Below, one piece after another: positions 45,879 to 56,934 of a DNA stretch of 64,000 nucleotides. The notes beneath the pieces were generated by a model. That model was not told where the DNA came from. It searched no databases and was given only the letters and a program-made list of their open reading frames with translations. The DNA comes from Tateyamaria omphalii (GTDB lineage: Bacteria > Pseudomonadota > Alphaproteobacteria > Rhodobacterales > Rhodobacteraceae), in the NCBI RefSeq assembly GCF_014651375.1, contig NZ_BMWT01000001.1, positions 310,001 through 374,000 on the forward strand. The letters run 5' to 3'. The number at the start of each line of letters is the position of its first letter. Positions within the stretch are counted from its first letter, which is position 1. The position numbers were made by a program, and so were the translations under genes.

Positions 45879-45987
45879 CATCCGACCAGAAGGTCAGACC
45901 CGATATTCAGTTTACTTGTGGTGGCTCTTGGGAGTGTCCGCCGGGGTGAGGAAGGGTTCTGACCAAACCGGGTCAGAACCCTTTTTT
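45879..45987 (+). ncRNA. candidate small RNA between the DUF2853 and DUF1761 genes
   Basis: A second plus-strand intrinsic terminator (GGGTTCTGACC / GGTCAGAACCC with six T, 45954-45987) has no plus-strand gene in front of it, because the DUF2853 transcript already ends at 45818. A promoter-like TTGAGA (45844-45849) and TAATTG (45867-45872), 17 bp apart, would start a transcript of about 105 nt. It includes a small GACC-AGAA-GGTC hairpin. Untested; alternative: a back-up terminator. Confidence 0.42.
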
Positions 45988-45988
45988 C

Positions 45989-46387
45989 TTAGAACAGCGT
46001 CAGAACGGCCCCGATCACGGTGCAGCCAAAGGTGGCATATCCGCCGTCGATCAGGGTCAGGCGAAATGGCCGCGCGCCAAAGGCATAGAATGTGGCGATC
46101 CAAGGCGTCACCAGAAACAGCCCGATGCCGAAGCCCGAGACGAGCCCCTCACCAAAGCTGTCGATCCCGCTCAGCACAAATGCGTGGCGCATCATGCCGG
46201 CCACCAGAATCGCACCAACGATACTGGTGATATACGGCAAGGGGTCCTTCTGATTGGCTGGCGCGTCACCTGCTTCGTTCAGCGCCACACCAGACGCCGC
46301 CATCCACGGCTTGGCCAACACAGTGTACCAGATCGCGCCAAACATGAATCCAGCGACGCCCGCCACCAAAACTGCCAAAAATCCCAT
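45989..46387 (-). CDS. DUF1761-family membrane protein, 132 aa
   Basis: Four hydrophobic helices. The start MGFLAVLVAGVAGFMFGAIWYTVLAKPWMAA and ending GGYATFGCTVIGAVLTLF fit DUF1761, a family of small membrane proteins of unknown role. GGAGGG lies just upstream of ATG 46387. It converges on the putative small RNA. Confidence 0.78.
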   Translation of the reverse strand: MGFLAVLVAGVAGFMFGAIWYTVLAKPWMAASGVALNEAGDAPANQKDPLPYITSIVGAILVAGMMRHAFVLSGIDSFGEGLVSGFGIGLFLVTPWIATFYAFGARPFRLTLIDGGYATFGCTVIGAVLTLF

Positions 46388-46452
46388 GTGTCCCTCCACT
46401 TTCGGCTATTTGTGCCGCCAGCCTGCCAGAGGATGGGAAAATTCCAAAGCGT

Positions 46453-46872
46453 TTAGGTGCTCACACCGGCCATCTCGCAAACCACGGCCCATTCAGCATC
46501 GGTCACCGGCTGAACCGAAAGGCGTGAACTGCGCACCAGCGCCATCTCGGCCAGACGCGGATCGGCCTTGACCATTTCGAGGGTCACGGGCGTTTGCACG
46601 GGGCCAATGGCCTTGATGTCCACGCATTCCCAGCGCGGGTCATCAATGGTGCTGTCCGGGTGCGCCTCTGCGATCACTTCGACAATGCCAACTACGGCCT
46701 TTTCTGTTTGCGAGTGGTAGAAGAAACCGCGATCCCCCACCTTCATCTCGCGCATGAAGTTACGGGCCTGATAGTTGCGCACACCATCCCATTCTTCGCC
46801 TTCATCACCCTTGGCAACCTGCTGGTCCCAGCTCCAAGTCGAGGGTTCGGATTTGAACAGCCAGTACCTCAT
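46453..46872 (-). CDS. EVE-domain protein, 139 aa
   Basis: EVE domain of the PUA-like superfamily, which binds modified nucleobases. MRYWLFKSEPSTWSWDQQVA, WDGVRNYQARNFMREMKVGD, FFYHSQTEKAVVGIVEV and DPRWECVDIKAIG are the conserved blocks. Some EVE proteins act in RNA turnover, others with restriction systems; no such neighbour here. The start overlaps the YciI gene (ATGA, 46869-46872). Confidence 0.88.
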   Translation of the reverse strand: MRYWLFKSEPSTWSWDQQVAKGDEGEEWDGVRNYQARNFMREMKVGDRGFFYHSQTEKAVVGIVEVIAEAHPDSTIDDPRWECVDIKAIGPVQTPVTLEMVKADPRLAEMALVRSSRLSVQPVTDAEWAVVCEMAGVST

Positions 46873-47144
46873 GCCCCGATCACCTGCTTCCACGCCTTGA
46901 TCTGGACGTCCTGAAACAGGCCCGCTTTGGCATAAGGATCATTGTCGGCCCATGCTAGCGCTGCGCCTAAATCTGCCACATCCAACACGATCAGTGACCC
47001 GCACGGATTGCCGTCTGCATCCAGGAACGGCCCCGCCTGTTTCACCACACCGGTGCTGTCGAGGTAGTCGAGATGGGCCGGGCGGTTCTCCATCCGCACG
47101 TCCAGCGCGCCCTCTTTATCATGGGCCATCAGGGCAAAAAGCAT
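46869..47144 (-). CDS. YciI-family protein, 91 aa
   Basis: Ferredoxin-like small protein of the YCII superfamily: MLFALMAHDKEGALDVRMEN with the family histidine, RPAHLDYL, GPFLDADGNPCGSLIVLDVAD, and AWADNDPYAKAGLF, a typical YciI C-terminal block with the conserved aspartates. Function unresolved in the family. It sits between gpsA (1-bp gap) and EVE (ATGA overlap), an arrangement often seen next to tsaD-gpsA. Confidence 0.87.
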   Translation of the reverse strand: MLFALMAHDKEGALDVRMENRPAHLDYLDSTGVVKQAGPFLDADGNPCGSLIVLDVADLGAALAWADNDPYAKAGLFQDVQIKAWKQVIGA

Positions 47145-47145
47145 G

Positions 47146-48093
47146 TCATTCCTCCTTCAAAGGGCGGGCCATCAGGCGGGTCATAGCGCTTGGCACATCC
47201 ACCTTGCCATCCACTAAGTCCGCCACCGTGTCACAAATCGGCAAGTCGAGGGCGTGCTTCGCCGCCACTTGCCGCAATGCGCGGGCGGTCGCGGCCCCCT
47301 CGACCGTTGTGGCGGCATCAAATTCCGTTCCCGCGCCAAGGGCAAGCCCAAGACGGTAATTGCGCGACTTGTCCGACGTACACGTTAGCGTCAGATCGCC
47401 CAAACCGCTGAGACCCATCAAGGTTTCGGGCTGCGCACCCAAAGCCATCGCAACACGCTGCATCTCGGCAAAGCCACGGGTCAAAAGCGCGGCGCGCGCG
47501 CTGTCGCCCAACCCAGCGCCCATCACAGCACCGCAACCGATGGCGATAACGTTCTTGAGCGCACCGCCCAGTTCGACACCAGCCACATCCGTGGTGCGAT
47601 ACAGACGCAACAGCGGTGTCGACAACACATCCTGCAACGCGCGGGCGGCATCGGCGTTTGCGCAGGCCAGCGTCAGCGCAGTGGGCAAGCCGCGCGCAAT
47701 ATCGACGGCAAAGCTGGGACCGCTCAGGACCGCTGCATTCCGTGCACCGGAGAGGATGGCAGACGGCCCAAGGCCAGTCGCCACCTCAATCCCCTTGCAG
47801 CAGGCCACCGCGTCGTGATGCGACAAATCCCGATGATCAATCAGGTGGCGCAGGCTTTGCATTGGCACGGAAAACAACAGCGTGTCGCAGGCAAAAGCGG
47901 TCTCTAAATTGGCTGAAACAGCGATACTGTCCCGCAAATCAACGCCGGGCAACCGGCGGTCATTCCGGCGCTTTGCCTGCATGTCGTTCGCATGATCGGC
48001 GTCTCTCGCCCATAGGGTAACAGGCTGATGCGGGGCAAGGGCCACCGCCAAGGCCGTACCAAAGGCACCTGCGCCGATAACGGCCACGCTCAT
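47146..48093 (-). CDS. gpsA: NAD(P)-dependent glycerol-3-phosphate dehydrogenase, 315 aa
   Basis: Makes sn-glycerol 3-phosphate for phospholipids from dihydroxyacetone phosphate. Nucleotide loop [79 protein letters not shown] and [20 protein letters not shown] are all conserved. It overlaps tsaD by ATGA and heads a gpsA-YciI-EVE run. Confidence 0.95.
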   Translation of the reverse strand: MSVAVIGAGAFGTALAVALAPHQPVTLWARDADHANDMQAKRRNDRRLPGVDLRDSIAVSANLETAFACDTLLFSVPMQSLRHLIDHRDLSHHDAVACCKGIEVATGLGPSAILSGARNAAVLSGPSFAVDIARGLPTALTLACANADAARALQDVLSTPLLRLYRTTDVAGVELGGALKNVIAIGCGAVMGAGLGDSARAALLTRGFAEMQRVAMALGAQPETLMGLSGLGDLTLTCTSDKSRNYRLGLALGAGTEFDAATTVEGAATARALRQVAAKHALDLPICDTVADLVDGKVDVPSAMTRLMARPLKEE

Positions 48094-49184
48094 GCCTTGG
48101 CCCCTTTTTTGCCCGATCCCAGCATCGCGGCACTCTTGGTATCAAGCGGCATACGCGGGCGCGCCGACAGGCCCATTCCATCCGGTGCGCGCAACGGCAT
48201 CTGCTCAATCCCCGCAGCGGCGATCATCGCAGCATTGTCGGTGCAGAGCGCCAGTGGCGGTGCATCAAAAGCCACATCAGCCTTGGCACAAACAGTCTCT
48301 AATGCTACTCGAATGGTCATATTTGCTGCGACACCGCCCGCAACACAGAAGGTCGGTGTGGTTGGCGCAAGATCAAGATATGCCTCCAGTGCGCGTGTGG
48401 CCTTGCCCGCCAGGCTATCTGTTACCGCCGCTTGGAAGGACGCAGCCAGATCGGCCTGATCCTGCACCGTCAGACCGCCACGCTCGACCACTATTTCATC
48501 CCGCGCCCGCAGCACCGCTGTTTTCAGCCCCGAAAAGCTTAGGTCACAGCCCGGTTTGTTGGACAGCGGCCGGGGAAAGGCAAAGCGCTTGGCATCTCCG
48601 TCCCGAGCGATCTTTTCAATCGCGGGCCCGCCCGGTTGGCCAAGGCCGAGCAGCCGCGCGACTTTGTCAAAGGCCTCACCCGGGGCGTCATCAATCGTGC
48701 CACCCAGCCGGGTGAAATCGTCCGACCCACGTGCAATCAGGAACTGGCAGTGCCCGCCGGACACCAGCAGCATCAGGTAGGGAAAGGAAACACCCGACGA
48801 CAACCGCGGCGTCAGCGCGTGTCCGGCAAGGTGATTGATGCCATAGAGCGGTTTGCCCGTTGCTGCCGACAACCCTTTGGCGGTCATAACACCGGCAACA
48901 ACGCCGCCGATCAGACCCGGACCGCAGGTGGCGGCGATTGCATCAATATCGCTCAGCCCGATACCAGCCTGCTCCAAAGCCTGCGACACACTCACATCCA
49001 GACGCTCGGCATGGGCACGGGCGGCAATCTCGGGCACGACACCACCGAAATCTGCGTGCAGGTCAGATTGCCCGAAGACCACAGATGACAGCACGTCCAT
49101 GTTGCCCGGCATACCTCGGACAACAGCCGCCGCGGTATCATCGCAACTGCTTTCAATTCCCAGAACTGTGGCGACCTGTGTCAT
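48090..49184 (-). CDS. tsaD: tRNA N6-adenosine threonylcarbamoyltransferase, 364 aa
   Basis: Transfers the threonylcarbamoyl group to A37 of ANN-decoding tRNAs with TsaB and Tsa[17 protein letters not shown] opens the ASKHA ATPase domain, and [20 protein letters not shown] and the metal site [13 protein letters not shown] (NHLxGH) follow. [20 protein letters not shown] and [15 protein letters not shown] complete the pattern. ATG 49184 chosen. tsaE is also in this window (61370) but far away. Confidence 0.95.
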   Translation of the reverse strand: MTQVATVLGIESSCDDTAAAVVRGMPGNMDVLSSVVFGQSDLHADFGGVVPEIAARAHAERLDVSVSQALEQAGIGLSDIDAIAATCGPGLIGGVVAGVMTAKGLSAATGKPLYGINHLAGHALTPRLSSGVSFPYLMLLVSGGHCQFLIARGSDDFTRLGGTIDDAPGEAFDKVARLLGLGQPGGPAIEKIARDGDAKRFAFPRPLSNKPGCDLSFSGLKTAVLRARDEIVVERGGLTVQDQADLAASFQAAVTDSLAGKATRALEAYLDLAPTTPTFCVAGGVAANMTIRVALETVCAKADVAFDAPPLALCTDNAAMIAAAGIEQMPLRAPDGMGLSARPRMPLDTKSAAMLGSGKKGAKA

Positions 49185-49231
49185 GACCCATCCGTTGCAC
49201 CAAAGGCGCGTGCGGGGTAACAGCATAAGCC

Positions 49232-49939
49232 GTGGCAAACAATGCATCTCACCCACCGGTCACTCTGCTAATGACCAGACCGCGCGCAGCAGCAGAACGG
49301 TTCGTGGCAGACATGCCAGATGCTCTGAGAGCGCGGGTCAATCCAATCTACAGCCCATTGTTGTCCATAGTGCCCGTGTCGCATTCAGACCCAATCACCG
49401 ATGATGAAACGGCAATTTTTACCTCATCCTATGGAGTGCTCAACGCGCCCAAAGGTGCAGGGCGCAGAGCCTATTGCATCGGCACTGCAACAACAGAACG
49501 GGCAAAGCAGCACGGGTGGTTGGCACAAATGGCAGGCCACACAGCAGATGAAGTGGTCGCCACGCTGACCGAGCACCCGGTTGATCACAAACTGGTGCAC
49601 ATTCGCGGGCAACATACGCGCGGGAATGTAGTCGCCCGCCTACAGGCTGCGGGAAAACGGGTGCGTGACTGTGTTGTGTACGAGCAGCTTCTGCTCCGGT
49701 TGTCAGACGCAGCCCGCAACGCAATTTCGCGGGAAGAGTTGACCATTGTTCCCCTTTTCTCACCCAGAACCGCCGGGCAATTTGCCAGCGAGGTATCGCG
49801 CACCACATCCATCCATGTGGTCGCACTAAGCGATTCTGTTGCCGAGGCAGCCAAACCTGTGCACTCAAGCAGCGTTGCGGTGCGACCTGACGCCACGGCG
49901 ATGTACGAAGCGATAGAGCAAGCCATTGGTGCGGGTTGA
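49232..49939 (+). CDS. hemD: uroporphyrinogen-III synthase, 235 aa
   Basis: Cyclises hydroxymethylbilane to uroporphyrinogen III for heme, siroheme and cobalamin. HemD is poorly conserved; seen here are [17 protein letters not shown] at the start, [31 protein letters not shown] and [26 protein letters not shown] and the ending [10 protein letters not shown]. Context supports it: divergent from tsaD and followed by the mitofilin-like and hemY genes. GTG start at 49232; the ATG at 49271 is an alternative. hemC is not adjacent. Confidence 0.85.
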   Translation: MANNASHPPVTLLMTRPRAAAERFVADMPDALRARVNPIYSPLLSIVPVSHSDPITDDETAIFTSSYGVLNAPKGAGRRAYCIGTATTERAKQHGWLAQMAGHTADEVVATLTEHPVDHKLVHIRGQHTRGNVVARLQAAGKRVRDCVVYEQLLLRLSDAARNAISREELTIVPLFSPRTAGQFASEVSRTTSIHVVALSDSVAEAAKPVHSSSVAVRPDATAMYEAIEQAIGAG

Positions 49940-50010
49940 GGGGCGCGGGGGCGCAGGTTAGAGTTTAGCGCGGTGCAGAAACCGCACAGAAGAATCGGAA
50001 GGGGAATTCC

Positions 50011-51282
<1,272 letters not shown>

Positions 51283-51293
51283 AGGGGCCTTTC

Positions 51294-52763
51294 ATGATCT
51301 GGTCATTGGTAAAAATCATTATTTTTGTTGTTGCGGTCGCTGCCCTCGCGCTTGGCGCTGGTTGGCTTCTGGAAACCGAAGGCGGCATCCAAATCGTGGT
51401 CGCGGGCAAAGAATATACGCTGGGACCGCTGCAATCTGTGATCGCATTGGTCGCATTGGTCATCGCTGTCTGGATCGGGTTAAAGCTGCTCGGCTTGCTT
51501 ATCGCTACATGGCACTTCTTGAATGGCGACGACACGGCCTTGTCCCGTTACTTCGAACGGCGCAAATATGCGAAGGGTTATGATGCTCTGGCCGAGGGCA
51601 TGATGGCCTTGGCCTCGGGCGAAGCGCGCACAGCGCTTGCCAAAGCGGAAAAGGCAGACCGCTATCTTGATCGTCCTGAACTCACCAGCCTGCTGACGGC
51701 ACAAGCCGCTGAAATGGCAGGGGATCGGAAAAAGGCTGAAGAAACCTATCGCAAGCTGGTGGAAAACGATGCGACCCGCTTTGTCGGTGTACGCGGGATC
51801 ATGAAGCAGAAACTGGCCGACGGAGACACCGATACCGCCCTCAAGTTGGCGGAAAAGGCCTTTGCGATCAAACCGAAACATGAAGAGACGCAAGACATCC
51901 TTCTCAAGCTTCAAGCAGAGAAAGAGGATTGGACAGGCGCGCGCGAAACACTGAGCGCCAAGTTGAAACATGGGTCATTGCCGCGCGATGTACATAAACG
52001 GCGCGATGCCGTGCTCGCCCTGAGCGAAGCCAAGAAAGTTCTGGGTCAGGACGAAACAATAGAGGCGCGCGAAGCCGCCATCGAAGCAAACCGCCTGTCG
52101 CCTGACCTGATCCCTGCCGCAGTCATGGCCGCGCATGGGTACATTGAAAAGGGTCAAAAGCGATACGCCACACGTATCCTCAAGAAGGCTTGGAATGCCC
52201 AGCCACATCCAGAACTTGCGGCCGCCTTTGCGGACATCGAGCCAGAAGAGGACGCAACCGCGCGTCTCAAGCGTTTTGCAGGTCTGACCAAATCCAATGC
52301 GGACCACCCGGAAGCACGCATGTTGCTGAGTGAACTGAACATCGCGGCCGAGGATTTCCCGGCCGCTCGGCGTGCCTTAGGTGATCTGTCCGAAAGCGAT
52401 CCAACCACACGATCCTTGACGCTCATGGCCGCAATCGAACGAGGCGAAGGCGCAAGCGATGCGGTGGTGCAAGGCTGGCTTGCCCGTGCATTGACGGCAC
52501 CCCGTGGACCGCAATGGGTGTGCGACAATTGCCATAACATTCACAACGAGTGGGCTCCCACATGTGGCAATTGCGGTGCCTTCGATACGCTTGCGTGGAA
52601 GCGCCCTCCGAACGCTGAACTCAGCTTGCCCGGCGGGACTGAAATGCTGCCGCTTCTGGTAGGCTCTTCTGCTGAAAAAAAAGACGGTGAAATTACAGTT
52701 GTAGACAATGAAAATGTGATTGAGGCAGAGGATTTAGGCAATCCAGCCACTCAAAACACATGA
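51294..52763 (+). CDS. hemY: HemY-type membrane TPR protein with C-terminal zinc ribbon, 489 aa
   Basis: The N-terminus has two membrane helices (IWSLVKIIIFVVAVAALALGAGW; LQSVIALVALVIAVWIGLKL) and the HemY_N domain (LNGDDTALSRYFERRKYAKG). TPR-like helices follow (about 130-400). A zinc ribbon follows: CDNCHNIHNEWAPTCGNC. In proteobacteria this gene follows hemD, but its role in heme synthesis is not established; it is a membrane-linked scaffold by inference. GAAGGGG precedes ATG 51294, 11 bp after the mitofilin-like gene. Confidence 0.85.
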   Translation: MIWSLVKIIIFVVAVAALALGAGWLLETEGGIQIVVAGKEYTLGPLQSVIALVALVIAVWIGLKLLGLLIATWHFLNGDDTALSRYFERRKYAKGYDALAEGMMALASGEARTALAKAEKADRYLDRPELTSLLTAQAAEMAGDRKKAEETYRKLVENDATRFVGVRGIMKQKLADGDTDTALKLAEKAFAIKPKHEETQDILLKLQAEKEDWTGARETLSAKLKHGSLPRDVHKRRDAVLALSEAKKVLGQDETIEAREAAIEANRLSPDLIPAAVMAAHGYIEKGQKRYATRILKKAWNAQPHPELAAAFADIEPEEDATARLKRFAGLTKSNADHPEARMLLSELNIAAEDFPAARRALGDLSESDPTTRSLTLMAAIERGEGASDAVVQGWLARALTAPRGPQWVCDNCHNIHNEWAPTCGNCGAFDTLAWKRPPNAELSLPGGTEMLPLLVGSSAEKKDGEITVVDNENVIEAEDLGNPATQNT

Positions 52764-52903
52764 TCTGGTGTGAGTTCCTATTGTCATCGGGCAACGTTTT
52801 CGGCAATTGACCGCCCGTGGCAGAGATTTCTTTGTGTTCCGCCGATGTTTCCGGCTAAACGTGCTCTGAATACGCTGCCGTTGTCGGCCCAGGGGGACAT
52901 ATT

Positions 52904-54016
52904 GTGCGACATCCAATTCGCTTCTTAGCGTCTTTGTTTTTTATTGCGGCGGTTTCCGCTTGTTCACTGCCCCGCGGTGCTGCCGTCGAAAGCGAAATTA
53001 TTCGCAACCAGAATAATGAGGATGCGGCCTTTTCCGTCGTGCCCATCACACAGGAAAACGTGGCACAGCTTGCCACTTGGCCCGCTACAGGTTGGGCGGG
53101 GCACTACCATTGGTTCACCCGGAATCCCGGGCCCAAATCCAACGTCATCCGACCTGGCGACCAGATTGACCTGGTCATCTGGGACAACCAAGAAAACTCA
53201 CTACTGACCGGCGATCTTCAACAGAATGTCGCACTGCCTGGCATTACAGTCTCACCAAATGGCATGATTTTTGTGCCTTATATCGATCAAGTGAACGTCG
53301 CCGGATCAACCCCCGACGCGGCCCGTCGGCAGATTGAGGACAAGCTGCGCGTTGTGATCCCTGACCCGCAGGTGCAGTTGGCCGTCGTGTCCGGTCCGGA
53401 CAACTCGGTTGACGCTGTCCGAGGCTTCAATGCACCGGGCAACTACCCTTTGCCCAATCGCAATTATTCAATCCTTAGCCTGATTTCGACCGCCGGTGGC
53501 ATCGCGCCATCTCTGCAGAACCCGCTGGTGCGCGTCATCCGCGGCGGCAACTCTTATGAAATCCGGGCCGGCGACTTGTTCGAAAAACCTTCGGCAAATG
53601 TCATCTTGCGCGGCGGTGATCAGATTATCGTGGAAGAGGATGAACGGTATTTCGTGGCCCTGGGCGCAACCGGTTCTGAGACCATCGTGCCATTCACCAA
53701 GGAACGCATCAACGCCATCGAAGCGCTGGCGCTTGTGGACGGCATCGATGATGGACGGGCAAACCCCAAAGGTGTGCTGATCCTGCGCGACTATACCCGC
53801 AAGGATTTACGGGCTGATGGTTCTGGACCCGAAAAGACACAAGTGGTGTTCGCGGTAGACCTCACTTCAGCGGACTCACTCTTTGCCGCACGCAAATTTG
53901 ACGTGAACCCCGGCGACCTCGTGATGGCAACCGAAAGCTCGGTCACGTCAATCCGCACCGTGTTTGGCTTGGTTGGATCAATCGTCGGTGTCGGCAACGC
54001 ACTCGACAACAACTAA
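52904..54016 (+). CDS. outer-membrane polysaccharide export lipoprotein (Wza-like), 370 aa
   Basis: Lipoprotein signal with lipobox AVSAC (C20). The Poly_export domain starts at VIRPGDQIDLVIWDNQENSL and IPGITVSPNGMIFVPYIDQV, then SLBB-type repeats (AVRGFNAPGNYPLPNRNYSI; YFVALGATGSETIVPFTKER) as in the Wza channel that exports capsule or exopolysaccharide. Start GTG 52904 behind GGGGGACAT. It is alone; no Wzc/Wzb or polymerase gene is nearby, so its partner locus must be elsewhere. Confidence 0.88.
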   Translation: MRHPIRFLASLFFIAAVSACSLPRGAAVESEIIRNQNNEDAAFSVVPITQENVAQLATWPATGWAGHYHWFTRNPGPKSNVIRPGDQIDLVIWDNQENSLLTGDLQQNVALPGITVSPNGMIFVPYIDQVNVAGSTPDAARRQIEDKLRVVIPDPQVQLAVVSGPDNSVDAVRGFNAPGNYPLPNRNYSILSLISTAGGIAPSLQNPLVRVIRGGNSYEIRAGDLFEKPSANVILRGGDQIIVEEDERYFVALGATGSETIVPFTKERINAIEALALVDGIDDGRANPKGVLILRDYTRKDLRADGSGPEKTQVVFAVDLTSADSLFAARKFDVNPGDLVMATESSVTSIRTVFGLVGSIVGVGNALDNN

Positions 54017-54046
54017 AAAAGGGCCGCGCATCGCGCGACCCTTTTG
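54015..54046 (-). terminator. terminator-like hairpin at the ahcY end (minus strand)
   Basis: Hairpin GGG-CGCGC / GCGCG-CCC with one mismatch. The minus-strand T tract comes from plus-strand AAAAAA at 54015-54020. It lies just past the stop of the convergent export gene. Confidence 0.7.
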
Positions 54047-54055
54047 CAAGCGACA

Positions 54056-54082
54056 GGGCGGGGAAATCCCCGCCCTTTTTTT
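54056..54082 (+). terminator. intrinsic terminator of the export lipoprotein gene
   Basis: GGGCGGGG-AAAT-CCCCGCCC stem followed by seven T; it ends 2 bp before the ahcY stop. Confidence 0.85.
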
Positions 54083-54083
54083 G

Positions 54084-55472
54084 TTAGTAGCGATAGTGCT
54101 CGGGCTTGAACGGACCCTCGGGCTCAACACCGATATAGGCGGCCTGTTCGGGGTCCATTTGCGTCAGCTTCACACCAATACGGTCAAGATGAAGGCGCGC
54201 CACTTTCTCATCCAGATGCTTCGGCAGGATGTAGACCTCGTTCTTGTACTCGTCGCCCTTGGTCCACAGCTCGATCTGCGCCAGCACCTGGTTGGTGAAG
54301 GATGCCGACATCACAAAGGACGGGTGGCCCGTGGCGTTGCCAAGGTTCAGCAAGCGACCTTCGGACAGCAGAATGATGCGATTGCCGTTCGGCATCTCGA
54401 TCATGTCCACCTGTTCCTTGATATTGGTCCACTTGTGGTTCTTCAGGCTGGCCACCTGAATTTCGTTGTCGAAGTGGCCGATGTTGCCGACGATGGCCAT
54501 GTCCTTCATCTCGCGCATGTGCTCGATGCGGATCACATCCTTGTTGCCGGTTGTGGTGACAAAAATGTCTGCCATCCCTACCACGTCTTCCAGTGTAGTG
54601 ACCTGGAAACCGTCCATGGCCGCCTGCAGCGCGCAGATCGGGTCCACTTCGGTCACGACCACGCGAGCACCGGCACCTGCAAGCGACGCAGCTGATCCTT
54701 TGCCCACGTCACCATAGCCCATCACAACAGCGGTCTTACCTGCCATCATAGTGTCCGTGGCGCGGCGAATGCCGTCCACCAGTGATTCCTTACAGCCATA
54801 CTTGTTGTCGAATTTCGACTTGGTGACGCTGTCATTCACGTTGATAGCGGGGAAGGGCAGCTGCCCGTCACGCACCAGCTGGTACAAACGGTTCACACCG
54901 GTTGTGGTCTCTTCCGAGACACCCTTGATCTGGTCGCGCATCTTGGTGAACCAGCCGGGGCTTTGCTGCATTCGCTTGGCGATCTGCTTCTTGATCACCT
55001 CTTCCTCTTCCGAGGTTGGGACCGGAATGATGTCTTCGCCCGCCTCAGCACGTGCACCCAGCAGAACATACAGGGTCGCGTCACCGCCATCGTCCAGGAT
55101 CATGTTTGGGCCATCAGGGAACTGGAACGACTTGTCCAGGTAGTCCCAGTGCTCTTCCAACGATTGCCCCTTGATCGCAAAGACAGGCGTGCCGCCTGCG
55201 GCGATCGCCGCCGCTGCGTGGTCCTGCGTAGAAAATATGTTGCACGATGCCCAGCGCACATTGGCCCCCAACTCCACCAGGGTTTCGATCAATACAGCGG
55301 TCTGGATTGTCATGTGCAGCGAACCGACGATGCGGGCACCGCTTAGCGGTTTGCTCTCGCCATACTCCGCACGACAGGCCATCAGCCCGGGCATTTCTGT
55401 TTCGGCAATATCCAGTTCCTTGCGGCCATACTCAGCCAGCGCAATATCCTTAACGACGTAATCCTTTGCCAT
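54084..55472 (-). CDS. ahcY: adenosylhomocysteinase (SAH hydrolase), 462 aa
   Basis: Hydrolyses S-adenosylhomocysteine to adenosine and homocysteine, relieving methyltransferase product inhibition. ISSUES of start: ATG 55472 gives [20 protein letters not shown]; the longer frame to 55532 is not needed. NAD-binding [45 protein letters not shown] and the C-terminal KPEHYRY are diagnostic. A promoter-like TTGCGG-N17-TTATCT lies about 110-130 bp upstream on the minus strand. I looked for a SAH riboswitch and saw none. The gene is near regA, as in Rhodobacter. Confidence 0.96.
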   Translation of the reverse strand: MAKDYVVKDIALAEYGRKELDIAETEMPGLMACRAEYGESKPLSGARIVGSLHMTIQTAVLIETLVELGANVRWASCNIFSTQDHAAAAIAAGGTPVFAIKGQSLEEHWDYLDKSFQFPDGPNMILDDGGDATLYVLLGARAEAGEDIIPVPTSEEEEVIKKQIAKRMQQSPGWFTKMRDQIKGVSEETTTGVNRLYQLVRDGQLPFPAINVNDSVTKSKFDNKYGCKESLVDGIRRATDTMMAGKTAVVMGYGDVGKGSAASLAGAGARVVVTEVDPICALQAAMDGFQVTTLEDVVGMADIFVTTTGNKDVIRIEHMREMKDMAIVGNIGHFDNEIQVASLKNHKWTNIKEQVDMIEMPNGNRIILLSEGRLLNLGNATGHPSFVMSASFTNQVLAQIELWTKGDEYKNEVYILPKHLDEKVARLHLDRIGVKLTQMDPEQAAYIGVEPEGPFKPEHYRY

Positions 55473-55577
55473 CCGTTTTGTCCTTTCAAATCGGGTTGAA
55501 CCGCAGATAGCATTGCGCCCCAAGATGGGCAATCACGGTCAGAGCGCGCGCAGCGTGGGAGAATGAAAGATTCCCCA

Positions 55578-55605
55578 GATAAGAGAAAAGTCGCCTACTC
55601 CGCAA
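55578..55605 (-). promoter_or_regulatory. sigma-70-like promoter of ahcY
   Basis: Minus strand: TTGCGG (-35) and TTATCT (-10) separated by 17 bp, about 105 bp before ahcY. It is the best-spaced pair in the intergenic region. Confidence 0.4.
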
Positions 55606-55706
55606 CCAGGCGTTGCCTGCCTGCCTTCAAGGAAACTGCAGCATTCACACGGATGCTTTCAAGCGACCCATCACTGCGCTAGGACAAGGCAACACCGGAG
55701 ACTGAA

Positions 55707-56303
55707 ATGCCCAAACAACCCCGTGCGTGGCAGCGCATGCTGTCGGGCCGCAGGCTGGACCTGCTGGACCCAACCCCCATGGATATCGAGATTGAGGACA
55801 TCGCCCATGGTCTCGCTTTTGTTGCGCGCTGGAATGGGCAAACCGCAGGGGACTATGCCTATTCCGTGGCAGAACATTCTCTACTGGTTGAAACGCTTTT
55901 TGGACGCATCGCCCCCAATGCGCCTTCCAAGTGGCGGTTGGCCGCACTTTTGCATGACGCGCCTGAATACGTGATAGGCGACATGATCTCGCCCGTGAAA
56001 GCGGCGGTTGGTCCGGGGTACAAAGTGCTGGATGAACGGTTGGAAGCGGCGGTGCATATTCGGTTCGGCCTGCCGGCAAAAGTGCCACAAACGATCAAGC
56101 GGCAGATCAAGAAGGCCGACAGGATCAGCGCCTGGATGGAGGCCACCCAGATCGCCGGGTTTACCGAAGGAGAGGCCAGCAAGTTCTTTGGAAAGCCGGA
56201 TCAGACCTTGATCGACGGGCTGCAAATCGTACTGCGCCCCCCCGTAGACACCCGCAACGCGTTCACTGCCCGTCACACAGAACTGCTTGAGAGCTGCACA
56301 TGA
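55707..56303 (+). CDS. HD-domain hydrolase (YfbR-like phosphohydrolase), 198 aa
   Basis: HD-superfamily metal phosphohydrolase. The H...HD...D pattern is in YSVAEHSLLVETLF, LAALLHDAPEYVIGDMISPV and IKKADRISAWMEATQIAGF. The gene starts MPKQPRAWQRMLSGRRLDLL, typical of a YfbR/HD-like 5'-nucleotidase group. CGGAG precedes ATG 55707. Couples to the GNAT gene by ATGA overlap; the substrate is unknown. Confidence 0.85.
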   Translation: MPKQPRAWQRMLSGRRLDLLDPTPMDIEIEDIAHGLAFVARWNGQTAGDYAYSVAEHSLLVETLFGRIAPNAPSKWRLAALLHDAPEYVIGDMISPVKAAVGPGYKVLDERLEAAVHIRFGLPAKVPQTIKRQIKKADRISAWMEATQIAGFTEGEASKFFGKPDQTLIDGLQIVLRPPVDTRNAFTARHTELLESCT

Positions 56304-56785
56304 TCAACGTCCGTCCCGCCATCGCCCTTGATGCGCCATCCATGGCAGCCCTCCTGAACGCCATCATCGAAGAGGGCGGAACGACAGCTCTGACAACCAA
56401 GGTTTCAGGCGATGATCTGGCCGATTGGATGGCAGCGAATGATGGGCGCGCGGCATGGCATGTCGCCGTAAACGCGTCCGAACAGGTCGTGGGTTTCCAA
56501 TGGATCGAAAGTGCCAACTACCTGCCGCCCGAAGCCGCCGAAATCGCCACCTTCGTACAGATGGGTCAGACCGGCCTTGGCATTGGGTCAAAATTGTTCG
56601 ACGCAACGCGCAAGGCGGCCAAAGACATCGGCTATGTGTGGATCAACGCCAATATCCGCGCCGATAACGAAGGCGGGCTGATCTACTACCAGTCCCGCGG
56701 GTTTCAGGATTATGGTCGGATCGACGGGTACGAGATGGCAAACGGCCAGATCGTCGACAAGATTCTCAAGCGCTACGACCTCTGA
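56300..56785 (+). CDS. GNAT-family N-acetyltransferase, 161 aa
   Basis: GCN5-related acetyltransferase. INVRPAIALDAPSMAALLNA opens strand 1. VVGFQWIESANYLPPEAAEI, then TFVQMGQTGLGIGSKLFDAT (acetyl-CoA loop with the variant QTGLGIG), and NANIRADNEGGLIYYQSRGF are typical. Acceptor unknown. ATGA overlap with the HD-hydrolase gene. Confidence 0.85.
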   Translation: MINVRPAIALDAPSMAALLNAIIEEGGTTALTTKVSGDDLADWMAANDGRAAWHVAVNASEQVVGFQWIESANYLPPEAAEIATFVQMGQTGLGIGSKLFDATRKAAKDIGYVWINANIRADNEGGLIYYQSRGFQDYGRIDGYEMANGQIVDKILKRYDL

Positions 56786-56934
56786 ATCCGTTAACGCTTC
56801 GTTACCCCCCCCTTGTACGGCGGGGGTGTACAGGGGGTGCACGCATGGTGCACGGGGGGTGATAAGCTGGAATCTGGTTTCAGATTTCAAAAAATCACAA
56901 GAGGTTGCCCGGCGCAAAAACGCACCGGTCAACC

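Noticed and set aside
55473-55706. SAH riboswitch upstream of ahcY
   Set aside because: I looked for the conserved core and hairpins of the known class and did not see them; only a promoter-like pair was visible.
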